Notes: generated from the letters alone by a model not told the origin. A stretch of 64,000 nucleotides of DNA from Streptomyces sp. NBC_01341 (GCF_035946055.1 NZ_CP108364.1:4278001-4342000); one strand, 5' to 3'; counted from the first letter of the stretch, positions 24,616 through 33,611 are shown. A program made the numbers and translations.

Positions 24616-27600
24616 GTCGGTGTGCCTCCTCGACGAAGTGCGCGATCTGCTCGGGGGTGAGCTTAGGAACATCATATTCAAGGAGCGGATCGATGTCCCC
24701 GTTGCCGATCTTGCGTGGTACGTGGATGCCCATCTCGGAGAGGATCTCCCGGGCTACCGCCGATGGCACCTGCGCGGATGCGCGGGACGACAGTTCCGCC
24801 GGGCTCAGCTCGACCGGCCATTCGGCCTCCCGCGCGATGTACCCCTGGTGGACCGGGACCCCGTCCAGCGCGCCCCGCGGATAGATCTCGACGATGGCGT
24901 CGCCGAACCGCTCGGCCTGCGTCGCGAACACGCTGGCGACGCCGGGGTCGGACGAGGTCGGTGTGATGCCGTGCCGCTGCACACCGGGGCTGCCATCGAA
25001 ACCTGTGGTGGTTCCGCGGAACAGATGTGGAGGGCACGGTGACAGGCCGAGCGGGTCGGTCCAGGTGTACGGATTCAGCACATACGTCGACGGGTTCGGC
25101 GCCGGGACGAGGCCGAGCGGGTCCGGGGTGAGGTATCGGGCTGTCTCCGGATCGTAGTGCCGGAAGTAGTTGTAGTGCAGCCCTGTCTCAGGGTCGTAGT
25201 ACTGGCCGGGGAAGCGCAGTGGCGTGTACGCGGTGCTGCCAGATGCCCATGTGGTGGTACCCCACAGGGTCCGGCGGCTGCGCCAGGCGATCCCGCCCTG
25301 CTCGTCGACGAGTTCGCAGGGCGCACCGACGAGGTCGGTGACAATGGCGAAGAAGCGAGAGTCGATCTCGTGCTGGGCTGCGTGTACACCGTTCGGCACA
25401 CCGACTGCTGCCGCCGCATCAACTGCACCGCCCGCTTGCACCAGGGTGCGTAGGTTGCCCAAGGGGTCTGCCTGAGCGCTGTGTCGACCATCCCCCGCCT
25501 CCTGCGGCACCGCCGCCATGATGCGTTCCGTCTGGGCTACCGGTCGCAGGCCGTCGTAATCCCAAGTGAGGGTGACTGGATGAGGCGACTCGTCCGAGAC
25601 CGTGGTCTGCTCGCACAGTGTCGGCCCGTCCCAGGTGAAGTCGCTGCGCTCGACGACCGTCGTGCCGTCCGCCGACAGGCGCAGCTTGGCTATACGTCGG
25701 CCTGACGCGTCGTACTCGTACCGCCATCGCGTTCCGTCGGGTGTCGTCACTGCGGTGAGCCGGTCCTCGACGTCCCACGTGTAGCGCCACACCTCCGTCT
25801 TGCCCGACAGGTGGGTCTTGCGGCGCTGGATGATCCGGCCGTCCGCATCATGGGAGTAGCGGAGGGAACCGGCCCGGGTCAGGCGGGTGCCCTTGTACTC
25901 ACGGGGGCCTGTGGCTTCCTTCCCAGGGTGACCTTGCGGCCAGGTGGCGTGGGTCTGGTTGCCGGCTGCGTCGTAGGCGTAGCGCTCTGTCCAGCCTGCG
26001 GCGTGGACGGCGGTGACGCGTCCGGCGGGGTCGAGGTCGAAGGCGCGGGTGCCGGTGAACTGGTCGGTGAGCGTGGTCAGGTTGCCGTCGGCACTGTAGG
26101 TGTAGTCGCGGCGCTGGATGCTGCCGCCCGTGGTGCCGGTGATCTGCTGGCTGGCGAGGCGGCCAAGCGGGTCGTACCGGTTGGTGAGGGCGACAGTGTC
26201 GCCGATGTGGCGGGCAGTTTCCTGGCCGACGGCGTCATGCTCGAAGGCGATGGTGCGGCCGGATGTGGTGAGGGAGGTGCGGCCGGCGGCGTCGTCGGTC
26301 CAGGTGCTGACCGCGCCGGTGGGGGTGGTGCGGCCGGTACGACGGCCGAGGGCGTCGTAGGTATACGACATGGTGCGGCCGTTGACCGTCTCGGAGACAA
26401 GTCGGCCGTACCTGTCCCGAAGGAGCGTGACGGTTGCATCCTCGTTGACTGCTTCCGCGAGGTGGTCGGAGAAGTCGTACACGAAGGTCGTGGTGTTGCC
26501 AGCAGCGTTCTTGCGGACGACGCGGCAGAGCATGTCCCGTTCATAGCGCGTTGTTTGGCCTGCGGCGTTGGTGCGTGCAGCGAGCCGACCTGCAGCATCG
26601 CGCTCATAGCGGAGCGTCCGGTTGTCGAAGTCCGTCTCGGATATCAGCTGTCCGGCAGGATCGTATCTGTAGTCCCAGGTCAGGCGTTGAGGGTTGGTGA
26701 CCCGGGTGAGCCGGAGGTTGCTGTCGTGCGTGAATTCGTACCGGGCGCCGTCCGGCTCTGTGCGTGCCAGCAGTAGGTCGAAGTCTGTGTACTTGAAGCT
26801 GACGGTCGCGCCGACGGCATTGATATGGGTGAGGCAGTTTCCCTCACCGTCGTAGGTCCACGACTCCCGGCTTGCATCTGCCTCGGTGCGACAGGCGAGT
26901 TTGCCTTCGACAGTCCATTCGAAATGAGTGACGGCACCCCGAGCGTCGCTGATCGAGACTGGGCGGCCGAAGGTATCCCGCTTGTAGCGAGTGGCCGCGC
27001 CGAAAGGGTCGGTGACTGCGACCGGAAGCCCGGCCTTGTCGGGCGTGAGGATCGAAGTGTGCCCGAAGGTGTTGGTAATGGAGACGAGGTGGCCCACCTC
27101 GTCGTACGAGAACGCGATGGTGGCGCCGGTGGGCTCCGTGATCGAAGTGCGGTTGCCGCGTGCGTCGTAGGTCTGTCGGGTGACGTTGCCGTCGGTGCCG
27201 ACGACGCGTGCGGGGAGTCCCAGTTCGTTGTATTCGGCGTATGACCGGCGTCCGTCCGGTCGCTCCACCTCGGTCAGTCGCCCATGGTCGTCATGTGTGA
27301 AGCGGGTGATGTGGCCGAGCGGGTCGATGTGGGACAACAGGCGGTGGTATCGGTCGTATCCGAAGCGGGTGACCGCGCCGAGCGCGTCGATCTCCGCCAC
27401 GACCTGGGAGCGTTCGTTGATCACGAAGCGCTTCGTGTGACCGAGACCGTCGGTGACGGACGTCATGCGCAGGCCGGTGTCGGGGTCGGTGTCGTCCCAG
27501 GTGAAGTGGGCTTCGAGGTGGCCGTTGGTGCCGCTCTGGTATACGCAGCGGTCGTGTTCGTCGTAGACGTACTCGTACCGGCTGTTGTTGGTGTCCGTCC

Positions 27601-29452
27601 ATGCGGTGATGCGGCCCAGCTCGTCGCAGTCGAAGCGCAGGGGTTTCCCGGATGAGTTGGTGACCGTGGTGAGATGGCCGTCGGTGTAGCCGTAGCGGAG
27701 GATCTCCTGGTCGGTGCCGTCGGGGGCGGCGCCTGCCAGGTGCAGGGCGGTGACTCGGCCTTCGCTGGTGGTGAGTTTCAGGTGGTAGCCGCCGTGGTGC
27801 ACGATCGAGGTCGGAGCACCCGTCTCGTCGTGCTCGAAGGCGATCCAGCGGCCGTTGCGGTCGTCGATCTGGACCAGGAGCGCCAAGTCTCCGGTGGGCT
27901 GGTCGGCGAAGTGCCGGACCTGGCCGGTTTCCGGGTCGGTGAGGGTGTAGCCGTCGGCCACCCGGTCCAGGGGCCAGCGCCGGCCGTGCGTGGGCATGAC
28001 GGGGGCGCCAGGCGCGGGATGCGGGTAGGCGAGCAGGCTGCCCTCGCCGCAGCTGAAGACCACGCCTTGCGCGTCGATCTCCAGGCGCTGGTCGACCGTG
28101 CTCGACCAGCCGGTGCCGAACCAGCGGCCGGCGCGGTGCGAGGAGTCGAAGACGCGCTCGAAGACCAGGGGCAGTGATCCAGGCAGCACGATGTCCGTCT
28201 GCGGGAGCAGCATGCGCCCGGTCGCGACGTCGACGGGGTCTCCGGCGCACTTGACCTCGCTGCACTTCTTGGCGTTGGACTCGGGGTTCTTCTCGTGCCC
28301 TTGCCGGTTCTTGCCCTTGGGACGTTCGAGCAGGTCCTTCATTCCGGCCCGCAGACCGCCCTTGAGCAGGCCACCGCCCTTGGTACCGACCAGTTCGGGC
28401 ACGAGTCGGCCGATGAACTCGGAGGGGTCTCCCTTGGCCGCGTCCCAGGCGTTCTTGAGTGTCCGGTCCGGGTTGGCGGCGCTGGAGACGAGGCCGGCGA
28501 GCGTCATGTTGACACCCTTGTAGTACTCGGCCGGGTGCGTCAGGTTGTACGGATCGGTCGGATTGACCGAACGGACGAAGTTCAGCAGCCCTGCCGTGCC
28601 CTTGACGACACCACCACCGAAGTGCGCCAGCTCGATGCCCTGGCCGACCCCGTAGTCGAGGAGTTCCTGCTTGGCCCGGTCCAGGCCGGTGGGCTCCTTC
28701 GGAGCGTGTGCCATCGCGGCCGTGATCGCGCCCTTGGCCGCTTCGGCCGCCTCGTTGCGCGTCTGCCTGGCGCGCTGGAGGATCTCCTGCGCGTGCCGGC
28801 GCTTGGCCGCGCCCGGGTCGGTGAACGCACCCGGGTGCGGGAGGGGGTGGTCGGTGTTGCGGACCGCGTTGTACGCCTGAGCCTTCTCCTTGAAGACGGC
28901 AGCAGCAGTTTCGTAGTCCTGCTTGCCCTCCTTGTAGAGGGCGATCGCCTCACCGGCCTTGGCCTGCGCGCTGGTGACCGTCCCGGCGTACGTCTCCAAC
29001 GCCGTGGCCGCATCCTCGAACGCATCGGCCGCGCGCAGCCAGTCAGTCGGAAGGGTCTGAAACTTGGCGCGGAAGGCGTCGGCAGCCTCACCCTTCCAAT
29101 GACCGGAATCGAGCTTCCTCATCCCGCCGCCGACGAGATCGAACGCGTGTCGGAAGTCCCGGAGGTTCTTCACCGCCGCACTGATCTTCTCCGGCCGGCC
29201 GTGGATCAGCTCATTCGCTTCCTCACTCTGACCAAGCTGCTGCTCCCCGACGTCCGCACCCAGCGAAGACGCGGTCTCATCACCCCAGTCCTCGACTTTG
29301 TCGGCCCACTCGTCGGCACCGACCTTCTCCAGACCCGAGCCGAGCACATCGCTACCCTTGTCGATCCCGGTGCCGACGATCTCCTTGCCCTTGTCGACGA
29401 GATCACCGGCGCCGTCGTAAAGGGCGTCGCCCCACTTCCCCCAGTCCGCCAT
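24605..29452 (-). CDS. Rhs/YD-repeat polymorphic toxin with T7SS-type N-terminus and ART-like C-terminus
   Basis: A 1615-aa protein. Residues 1-260 are helical with an HWKGEAADAFRAKF (W-x-G-like) turn, matching the putative type VII secretion signal domain of Streptomyces Rhs proteins. Around 395-470 is the DUF6531 entry to the Rhs core (GDPVDVATGRMLLPQTDIVLPGSLPLVFERVFDSS). Some 25 YD repeats (GxxxxYxYDxxGRL) follow to ~1400, then the terminal core YFRHYDPETARYLTPDPLGL. The variable tip, 1473-1615, reads HLFRGTTTGF, ITPTSSDPGVASVFA, REAEWPVEL. This gives an R-(T/S)S-E order (R1479, S1500/S1501, E1542/E1544) as in ADP-ribosyltransferases. ATG 29452 overlaps the upstream stop (TGATG) with a ggggggag site. 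No D/E target known. Confidence 0.85.
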   Translation of the reverse strand: MADWGKWGDALYDGAGDLVDKGKEIVGTGIDKGSDVLGSGLEKVGADEWADKVEDWGDETASSLGADVGEQQLGQSEEANELIHGRPEKISAAVKNLRDFRHAFDLVGGGMRKLDSGHWKGEAADAFRAKFQTLPTDWLRAADAFEDAATALETYAGTVTSAQAKAGEAIALYKEGKQDYETAAAVFKEKAQAYNAVRNTDHPLPHPGAFTDPGAAKRRHAQEILQRARQTRNEAAEAAKGAITAAMAHAPKEPTGLDRAKQELLDYGVGQGIELAHFGGGVVKGTAGLLNFVRSVNPTDPYNLTHPAEYYKGVNMTLAGLVSSAANPDRTLKNAWDAAKGDPSEFIGRLVPELVGTKGGGLLKGGLRAGMKDLLERPKGKNRQGHEKNPESNAKKCSEVKCAGDPVDVATGRMLLPQTDIVLPGSLPLVFERVFDSSHRAGRWFGTGWSSTVDQRLEIDAQGVVFSCGEGSLLAYPHPAPGAPVMPTHGRRWPLDRVADGYTLTDPETGQVRHFADQPTGDLALLVQIDDRNGRWIAFEHDETGAPTSIVHHGGYHLKLTTSEGRVTALHLAGAAPDGTDQEILRYGYTDGHLTTVTNSSGKPLRFDCDELGRITAWTDTNNSRYEYVYDEHDRCVYQSGTNGHLEAHFTWDDTDPDTGLRMTSVTDGLGHTKRFVINERSQVVAEIDALGAVTRFGYDRYHRLLSHIDPLGHITRFTHDDHGRLTEVERPDGRRSYAEYNELGLPARVVGTDGNVTRQTYDARGNRTSITEPTGATIAFSYDEVGHLVSITNTFGHTSILTPDKAGLPVAVTDPFGAATRYKRDTFGRPVSISDARGAVTHFEWTVEGKLACRTEADASRESWTYDGEGNCLTHINAVGATVSFKYTDFDLLLARTEPDGARYEFTHDSNLRLTRVTNPQRLTWDYRYDPAGQLISETDFDNRTLRYERDAAGRLAARTNAAGQTTRYERDMLCRVVRKNAAGNTTTFVYDFSDHLAEAVNEDATVTLLRDRYGRLVSETVNGRTMSYTYDALGRRTGRTTPTGAVSTWTDDAAGRTSLTTSGRTIAFEHDAVGQETARHIGDTVALTNRYDPLGRLASQQITGTTGGSIQRRDYTYSADGNLTTLTDQFTGTRAFDLDPAGRVTAVHAAGWTERYAYDAAGNQTHATWPQGHPGKEATGPREYKGTRLTRAGSLRYSHDADGRIIQRRKTHLSGKTEVWRYTWDVEDRLTAVTTPDGTRWRYEYDASGRRIAKLRLSADGTTVVERSDFTWDGPTLCEQTTVSDESPHPVTLTWDYDGLRPVAQTERIMAAVPQEAGDGRHSAQADPLGNLRTLVQAGGAVDAAAAVGVPNGVHAAQHEIDSRFFAIVTDLVGAPCELVDEQGGIAWRSRRTLWGTTTWASGSTAYTPLRFPGQYYDPETGLHYNYFRHYDPETARYLTPDPLGLVPAPNPSTYVLNPYTWTDPLGLSPCPPHLFRGTTTGFDGSPGVQRHGITPTSSDPGVASVFATQAERFGDAIVEIYPRGALDGVPVHQGYIAREAEWPVELSPAELSSRASAQVPSAVAREILSEMGIHVPRKIGNGDIDPLLEYDVPKLTPEQIAHFVEEAHRRAG

Positions 29453-30099
29453 CAGCGACTCTCCCCCCACCGCGGCTGCTCAGCCTGACGAATCGTCTCC
29501 TGCGACGGATCGAGCCGCTCCTTCAGCTGTTCATCCGCCGCCGCCCGCACCTCCGGGTCCATCAGCCCGTTGCGCTTCATGGAGTCGAGGGCGGCGTCCT
29601 CCACGTCGTAGGCGGTGTTCTTCCAGCCCTGGTTCACCTCGTCCTGGGCGGCGCCCCATGACTCGCGGCTGTAGTCCGGGTTGTCGTACGCGGACTGGGT
29701 GCTGATCGTGTCCCAGCTCATCGCCTTGACCTCGTCCTCGGACGCATGAGGATTCCCGTTCAGGGAATTCACACCGATCTTGAACGAGTCCTTGATGTAC
29801 TGCTCCTGCTCCGCATACGAACCCGCCGACAGGCCGACGCCGAGGGCGAAGCCGTTCCCCTTCTGCGTCAGGGCCCGCACACCCCACTCCCAGCGGTTGC
29901 AGAACGTCTCGAACTCCGACGCCAGCCCGCCATGCCCCAGCTCCAGCCCCGACAAGGCCAGATCCGAAAACCCCCGGCCCGTCGAAGCCTGGCCGATGAA
30001 ACCGAGATCCTTCAGCTCCGCATGCGCCAGGTCGATCCCCTTCGCGATCTCGGCCAGCGCCTCCGGCGGCACCTGAAGATCCGCGTTGTCCCCGCTCAC
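29452..30099 (-). CDS. WXG100-like partner of the Rhs protein
   Basis: A 215-aa, mostly helical protein with no signal peptide. N-terminal helices VPPEALAEIAKGIDLAHAELKDLGF and FSDLALSGLELGHGGLASEFETFCNRWEWGVRALTQKGNGFALGVGLSAGSYAEQEQYIKDSF contain a central W-x-W-G in a helical-hairpin setting, as in WXG100/ESX-secreted partners. The C-terminal half (WDTISTQSAYDNPDYSRESWGAAQDEVNQGWKNTAYDVEDAALDSMK) is a charged helical domain unlike small Esx proteins. GTG 30099 overlaps the previous gene's stop (GTGA), and its stop overlaps the Rhs start. Likely role: co-secretion or chaperoning of the Rhs effector (inference). Confidence 0.65.
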   Translation of the reverse strand: MSGDNADLQVPPEALAEIAKGIDLAHAELKDLGFIGQASTGRGFSDLALSGLELGHGGLASEFETFCNRWEWGVRALTQKGNGFALGVGLSAGSYAEQEQYIKDSFKIGVNSLNGNPHASEDEVKAMSWDTISTQSAYDNPDYSRESWGAAQDEVNQGWKNTAYDVEDAALDSMKRNGLMDPEVRAAADEQLKERLDPSQETIRQAEQPRWGESR

Positions 30100-30584
30100 T
30101 GCATCCTCCCGAGATCCACCGCGGCCGAGTCCGGCACGATGCCGGCCACCGGCGGGAACAACATCCCCCCGCCCACACTGCCAGCATCCAGCGCCACCCC
30201 AGCCGGCCCCGGCAGCAACGGCACCATCACATCCAGCAACCGCGCACCCAGCACGGTCTGATACGCCCACTCCCGCCCGGCCTCACCACGAGCAAGCGCG
30301 AAACGGGCCAACGCCTCCTCGTCCGAGAAGGCGCAAATCCAGCGCACGCCGTTCTGCTCCGCAGACCACAGATCCCCGGCCTCATCCAGCGGCACCAACA
30401 CCGCCGTACGCCGGAACTCACCCAGCAACACAGCAAACTCCCGGCGCGCTGCCGTGGTCGGGTCTACCTCCGGCGTCCTGGCAGCGGCCGCGCTCGACGC
30501 TGCACGCGGTGACGGCTGCACCTCGGACGCAGGCCAGACGGCCAAGTCAGAGATCTTTGAACGCTGGACGGGCGGCCCTGCCAT
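30096..30584 (-). CDS. SseB-like domain protein, first gene of the Rhs operon
   Basis: A 162-aa protein. After a variable, Ala/Pro/Ser-rich 55 residues comes an SseB-N-like segment: REFAVLLGEFRRTAVLVPLDEAGDLWSAEQNGVRWICAFSDEEALARFALARG, followed by GARLLDVMVPLLPGPAGVALDAGSVGGGMLFPPVAGIVPD. SseB-like proteins commonly accompany secreted effectors in Streptomyces and may be chaperones or adaptors. ATG 30584 (MAGPPVQRSK) is preferred; GTG 30617 (VFDNGDDADGM) is an alternative start. The frame remains open upstream to 30944 without family similarity. AT-rich sequence gacaatattcgac just upstream may contain the operon promoter. Confidence 0.7.
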   Translation of the reverse strand: MAGPPVQRSKISDLAVWPASEVQPSPRAASSAAAARTPEVDPTTAARREFAVLLGEFRRTAVLVPLDEAGDLWSAEQNGVRWICAFSDEEALARFALARGEAGREWAYQTVLGARLLDVMVPLLPGPAGVALDAGSVGGGMLFPPVAGIVPDSAAVDLGRMQ

Positions 30585-31197
30585 GCCATCGGCGTCATCC
30601 CCGTTGTCGAACACTCGTCGAATATTGTCACGGTGTGCTTTCCTACAGCAACGAACAGAAGTGGCCAGTCGGTCACTGTCCGGCTTTGCGTCGGCCCCAT
30701 ACCTACGGGGTTCTGCTGCGGGCAACTCTCGCCAGCCAGCCGGGCCTGGACGCCTCGCGGTGTACAAGGGGGCTTGTGTCCGAACCCACCCAGCAACAAG
30801 TCTTCGCCTCGGCCGCGGCGTGGCCAACTTGGCGGCGACGTTGCCCCGACTCAGCCGGCAGCTCACCCTCGCCGTCACTGTCAGCTCTGACTCCTCATGC
30901 GCGCATCTTTGGTCCCAGCGCCATAGGCGAACGTCTCCTGGCATGGCGAGCGGATCTCAGCGGCGAGCCCGCAGCAGGGCGGCGTGCTCCCACGGGTTGA
31001 TGCGTTGCCTCGGTCTGACTTGCAACGCGTAGGGCTCTCACGTTCACGAAGCTTGCTACTCGCGGCTTGCTCCCGATCCAGCGGGGCGGTGGGTGCTTGC
31101 ATGCGATCTGCAACCAGCTGGGAAATGATCTTCTCCGCCCTGGGAAGCCTCCGTGGAACGTCCCCGTTCTTCCAGCTCAGACCCACCCGTGAACACC

Positions 31198-31352
31198 CCA
31201 CCGCAAGGCCGTTCACGGTTCACCCCGGAACGGTTCACGAGATCCCGGTCAGACGGTCACCGTCTGACCGGGATCTTGTCGTTTGAGCTCCTGCTTGTGT
31301 GAAAGTCAGCCTGCCGGGCCGCCGGGAAGCGCGGCGGTCCGCGTCGGAACGG
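31198..31352. repeat. Right copy of 155-bp direct repeat
   Basis: Direct copy of 22922-23077. Differences include g/a at the ninth base, loss of one g in cgggttc, c/t inside the terminator arm, a/t in ctccagc, and t/c in gctggg. It does not carry the tRNA sequence beyond the first few bases, so it is not a tRNA-fragment attachment site of the usual kind. Confidence 0.95.
31238..31278. terminator. Copy of the tRNA terminator hairpin
   Basis: Same 20-bp stem as at 22963-23003 with one change that leaves a G-T pair near the base. Here it lies 141 bases after the SUKH gene stop on the minus strand and could terminate that transcript. Confidence 0.75.
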
Positions 31353-31418
31353 CCAGAGGAGTCGGAACACCGCTCCGGAGATGGCGCTGAGACGGGCGCT
31401 GTACGCATCGGGCTTCCG

Positions 31419-33242
31419 CTATTGCGTCGAACTTCGCTTCCGGGCATGCGCCGTCTGCGTTCGGGCATGACGTTCGTGACGTGGCGCACCGCGGTGTTCG
31501 TGCAGGGCCTCGCCGAGCTGGTCCATGAATTCCGCCCGCCAGTCGGGGTTCCGGCGCTGGTGGAGGACGCTGCCGATGACCTCGCGAGCCGGCAGGGAGA
31601 GTGCGTCGACCAACGCGCCCGCCGCGTTGGCGCGGTGCTGCCAGGCCTCCCTCTCGCTGTGGTCGATCAGAAGATGACCGCCGTCGTCCCGGGGCAGGCT
31701 CCATGCTGCCGCCGCGTCCGCGAAGACTGTGCGCAGCCGTATGCCAAGTGGTGAGTCGTCGTCCACACCTTGGCGCTCGTCCTGTCCCGCTCGATGAAGA
31801 GCTTCGATGACCTCCGGGTAGGTATCGAGGCCGGTCTCGGCGGCCAGACTGCACATTTGTGTTGCCAGCACGGTGCGCAAGCGTGCCTCGGAGGCCGTGG
31901 TGATGTGCTCGGCGAGTTCGGTCGGCGGACGGTATCGCCCGTCCACTCCTGGCAGCACCGGTAACACCTGGGCACTGGCCAACTCGCCGGTCAGGGCGCC
32001 CGGCGGCAGGTCGATTCCGAAGTGGTCGGAGACAACTCTGCAAACTTCCCCGAGAGTTGCACGCTGGAGCAGACGCGTCCGCTCCGTCGGCAGCTCCAGC
32101 CTGCCCAGCGAGGTCCGTCCGTCTGGCAGGAGCCGGCCCGCGGCCGGGCCGTGTGCGGGCAACTCGGGAAAGATGTCGAACGGATCCCCTTCACCGGGCT
32201 GCTGGTAGGAGCGCCTTGTGTCATAGACCGTGACGAGTTTCCCGTCCTCGTAGTAGGACATCGTGGTGGACCCGGAGAACGACAGGGATACCGCTTGAGT
32301 ACCTCGGGACAGACGACGCAGAACCTCGCTCCGGTTGCCCTCCCCCCGGTGCCCTTCCTCGATTCCGAATGCCCACTGACCACAGCGCCCGGCCCGGACC
32401 ACCGGGAGGAGGCCGGTCGTCCATCGCCGGGCGTCTTCCTGTGCCTGTCCGCGTGAGCGGGGGCGGTGGGTGCCGGCCAGCGCTCCGAAACGGCGCAGGA
32501 GTTCCGACTCCTCCAGGCCCCGCACGAAACTGAGGCAGAACGAGGCATATTCTCCCGCCCATCCCTCCTCCGCGACTACGGGGAAAGGGTCATGGGCCAC
32601 TTCAGGTGCGGCGGGTGCGGAGACAGTTGCCGCAACCTCCCGCAGCGACCGGGGGACGGGTAGTGGCTGAGGTTCTTCCTCCCAGAGCAGGGTCTCCTGC
32701 CAGACGACTGGCACGAACTTCCGCCACCACCCCATCGCAAGCCCGTGCTCGAGGCCGCCCGCGAGCTCATGCAGGAAGGCTGCCAGCGAAGGCCAACGCC
32801 CGAAGCTCGTCCCTCCCCCCTTGACGTGCGTTCCCACTGCGCCGAAAGTGGCACCCTCCCGGCAGTCGAGGACCAGGCCATCCGGCGGATTGCTGTCCGC
32901 GAACATCAGGAACTCCGGATGCCAGTACGTTTCATCCGGATGATCCTCGCCGGCCCTGTTCCACAGCCGCTGGTCCATCCGACCGCGCCGCAGAATGGCA
33001 TCAATACCCGACGGCAGATCCCCTCCAGGGAACTGGAAGAGACCGTGCCCCGGTGAGACGCCGTCGTGGCGGCGTAGGGACTCGACCAGGTCAGCGGGGA
33101 ACTTCATTCTCAACTCGTCCGCAGCCGCGGAGATGGCGTCCGCTGAGGCGGGCGGTCGCAGAGAATCGAAGGTACGCGGTGCGTGTTCGGCCAGCCAGGT
33201 CTCGATCCGCTGCCAGGACTGATCCACGGGATTCACACTCAT
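31419..33242 (-). CDS. SUKH (SMI1/KNR4) domain protein with long C-terminal region
   Basis: A 607-aa soluble protein. Residues 1-190 form a SUKH-type domain: SWQRIETWLAEHAPRTFDSLRPPASADAISAAADELRMKFPADLVESLRRHDGVS, then HPEFLMFADSNPPDGLVLDCREGATFGAVG, and GRWPSLAAFLHELAGGLEHG. The middle (about 235-350, YASFCLSFVRGLEESELLRRFGA ... WAFGIEEGHRGEGNRSEVLRRLSRGTQAVSLSF) resembles the DUF6461 type. The rest is helical with a His/Arg-rich tail. SUKH proteins often act as immunity proteins against nuclease and other toxins, or as regulators. ATG 33242 chosen; the open frame upstream is not family-like. It lies next to, but outside, the repeat-bounded Rhs island. Confidence 0.75.
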   Translation of the reverse strand: MSVNPVDQSWQRIETWLAEHAPRTFDSLRPPASADAISAAADELRMKFPADLVESLRRHDGVSPGHGLFQFPGGDLPSGIDAILRRGRMDQRLWNRAGEDHPDETYWHPEFLMFADSNPPDGLVLDCREGATFGAVGTHVKGGGTSFGRWPSLAAFLHELAGGLEHGLAMGWWRKFVPVVWQETLLWEEEPQPLPVPRSLREVAATVSAPAAPEVAHDPFPVVAEEGWAGEYASFCLSFVRGLEESELLRRFGALAGTHRPRSRGQAQEDARRWTTGLLPVVRAGRCGQWAFGIEEGHRGEGNRSEVLRRLSRGTQAVSLSFSGSTTMSYYEDGKLVTVYDTRRSYQQPGEGDPFDIFPELPAHGPAAGRLLPDGRTSLGRLELPTERTRLLQRATLGEVCRVVSDHFGIDLPPGALTGELASAQVLPVLPGVDGRYRPPTELAEHITTASEARLRTVLATQMCSLAAETGLDTYPEVIEALHRAGQDERQGVDDDSPLGIRLRTVFADAAAAWSLPRDDGGHLLIDHSEREAWQHRANAAGALVDALSLPAREVIGSVLHQRRNPDWRAEFMDQLGEALHEHRGAPRHERHARTQTAHARKRSSTQ

Positions 33243-33611
33243 GAGCGGATGATCGCAGCCGCCACCGACAACCAGGCAGGTCAGCACGGACCTGGGAAAC
33301 GATCTCCATCCATCTGGGGAACGATCTTCAAAACGGCTCGCCCACCGCTGGTCAGACCTGATCGTGAACACCCCACCCCACGACTGTTCGTTCCGGGGCC
33401 TGTTCGAGGCGGTGTCCGGAACTCCTGGCGGGTGCGGACGTGCGGACGTGCGGGGCGGGCGACGGCGGGGCCGAGGTGCGGCTTCCGCCGGGGCGACCGA
33501 CCGGTAACCTGGGACGTCCTCGTTCACCCGCCCTTCTGGTGACCGCTGTTGAGGGTTGCGCAGCTCAGGCGCGGGGATGCCTGTTCGTGGTTCCGTACGG
33601 AGGAGCGTCCT
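33243..33611. other. 369-bp divergent region with two tandem 16-bp boxes
   Basis: The region is the shared upstream area of the SUKH gene (minus) and the methyltransferase (plus). Two boxes, ctgggaaacgatctcc (33292-33307) and ctggggaacgatcttc (33314-33329), repeat with a 22-bp period, 50-90 bp upstream of the SUKH start. A third relative is at 31118-31133. The 15-mer cgtgaacaccccacc at 33363 also recurs at 31189. No gene is evident. Confidence 0.5.

Larger units (their letters stand above)
30585..31418. other. 834-bp region without a recognisable gene
   Basis: The region holds the 5' flank of the Rhs operon, then about 500 bp with no convincing coding frame on either strand. At 31118-31133 is ctgggaaatgatcttc, nearly the same as the two tandem boxes upstream of the SUKH gene (33292-33329). 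At 31189-31203 is cgtgaacaccccacc, repeated exactly at 33363-33377. The right-hand 155-bp repeat occupies 31198-31352. It may be the decayed flank of a lost gene. Confidence 0.5.

Noticed and set aside
25811-26776. Plus-strand frames across the Rhs gene
   Set aside because: Antisense shadows of YD repeats (Val/Gly/Asp-rich); the minus strand carries the repeat protein.
22922-31352. Classic tRNA-integrated element with att sites
   Set aside because: Only the last three tRNA bases are shared by the repeats, and there is no integrase, excisionase or replication gene inside. The repeat-bounded island is reported without that label.
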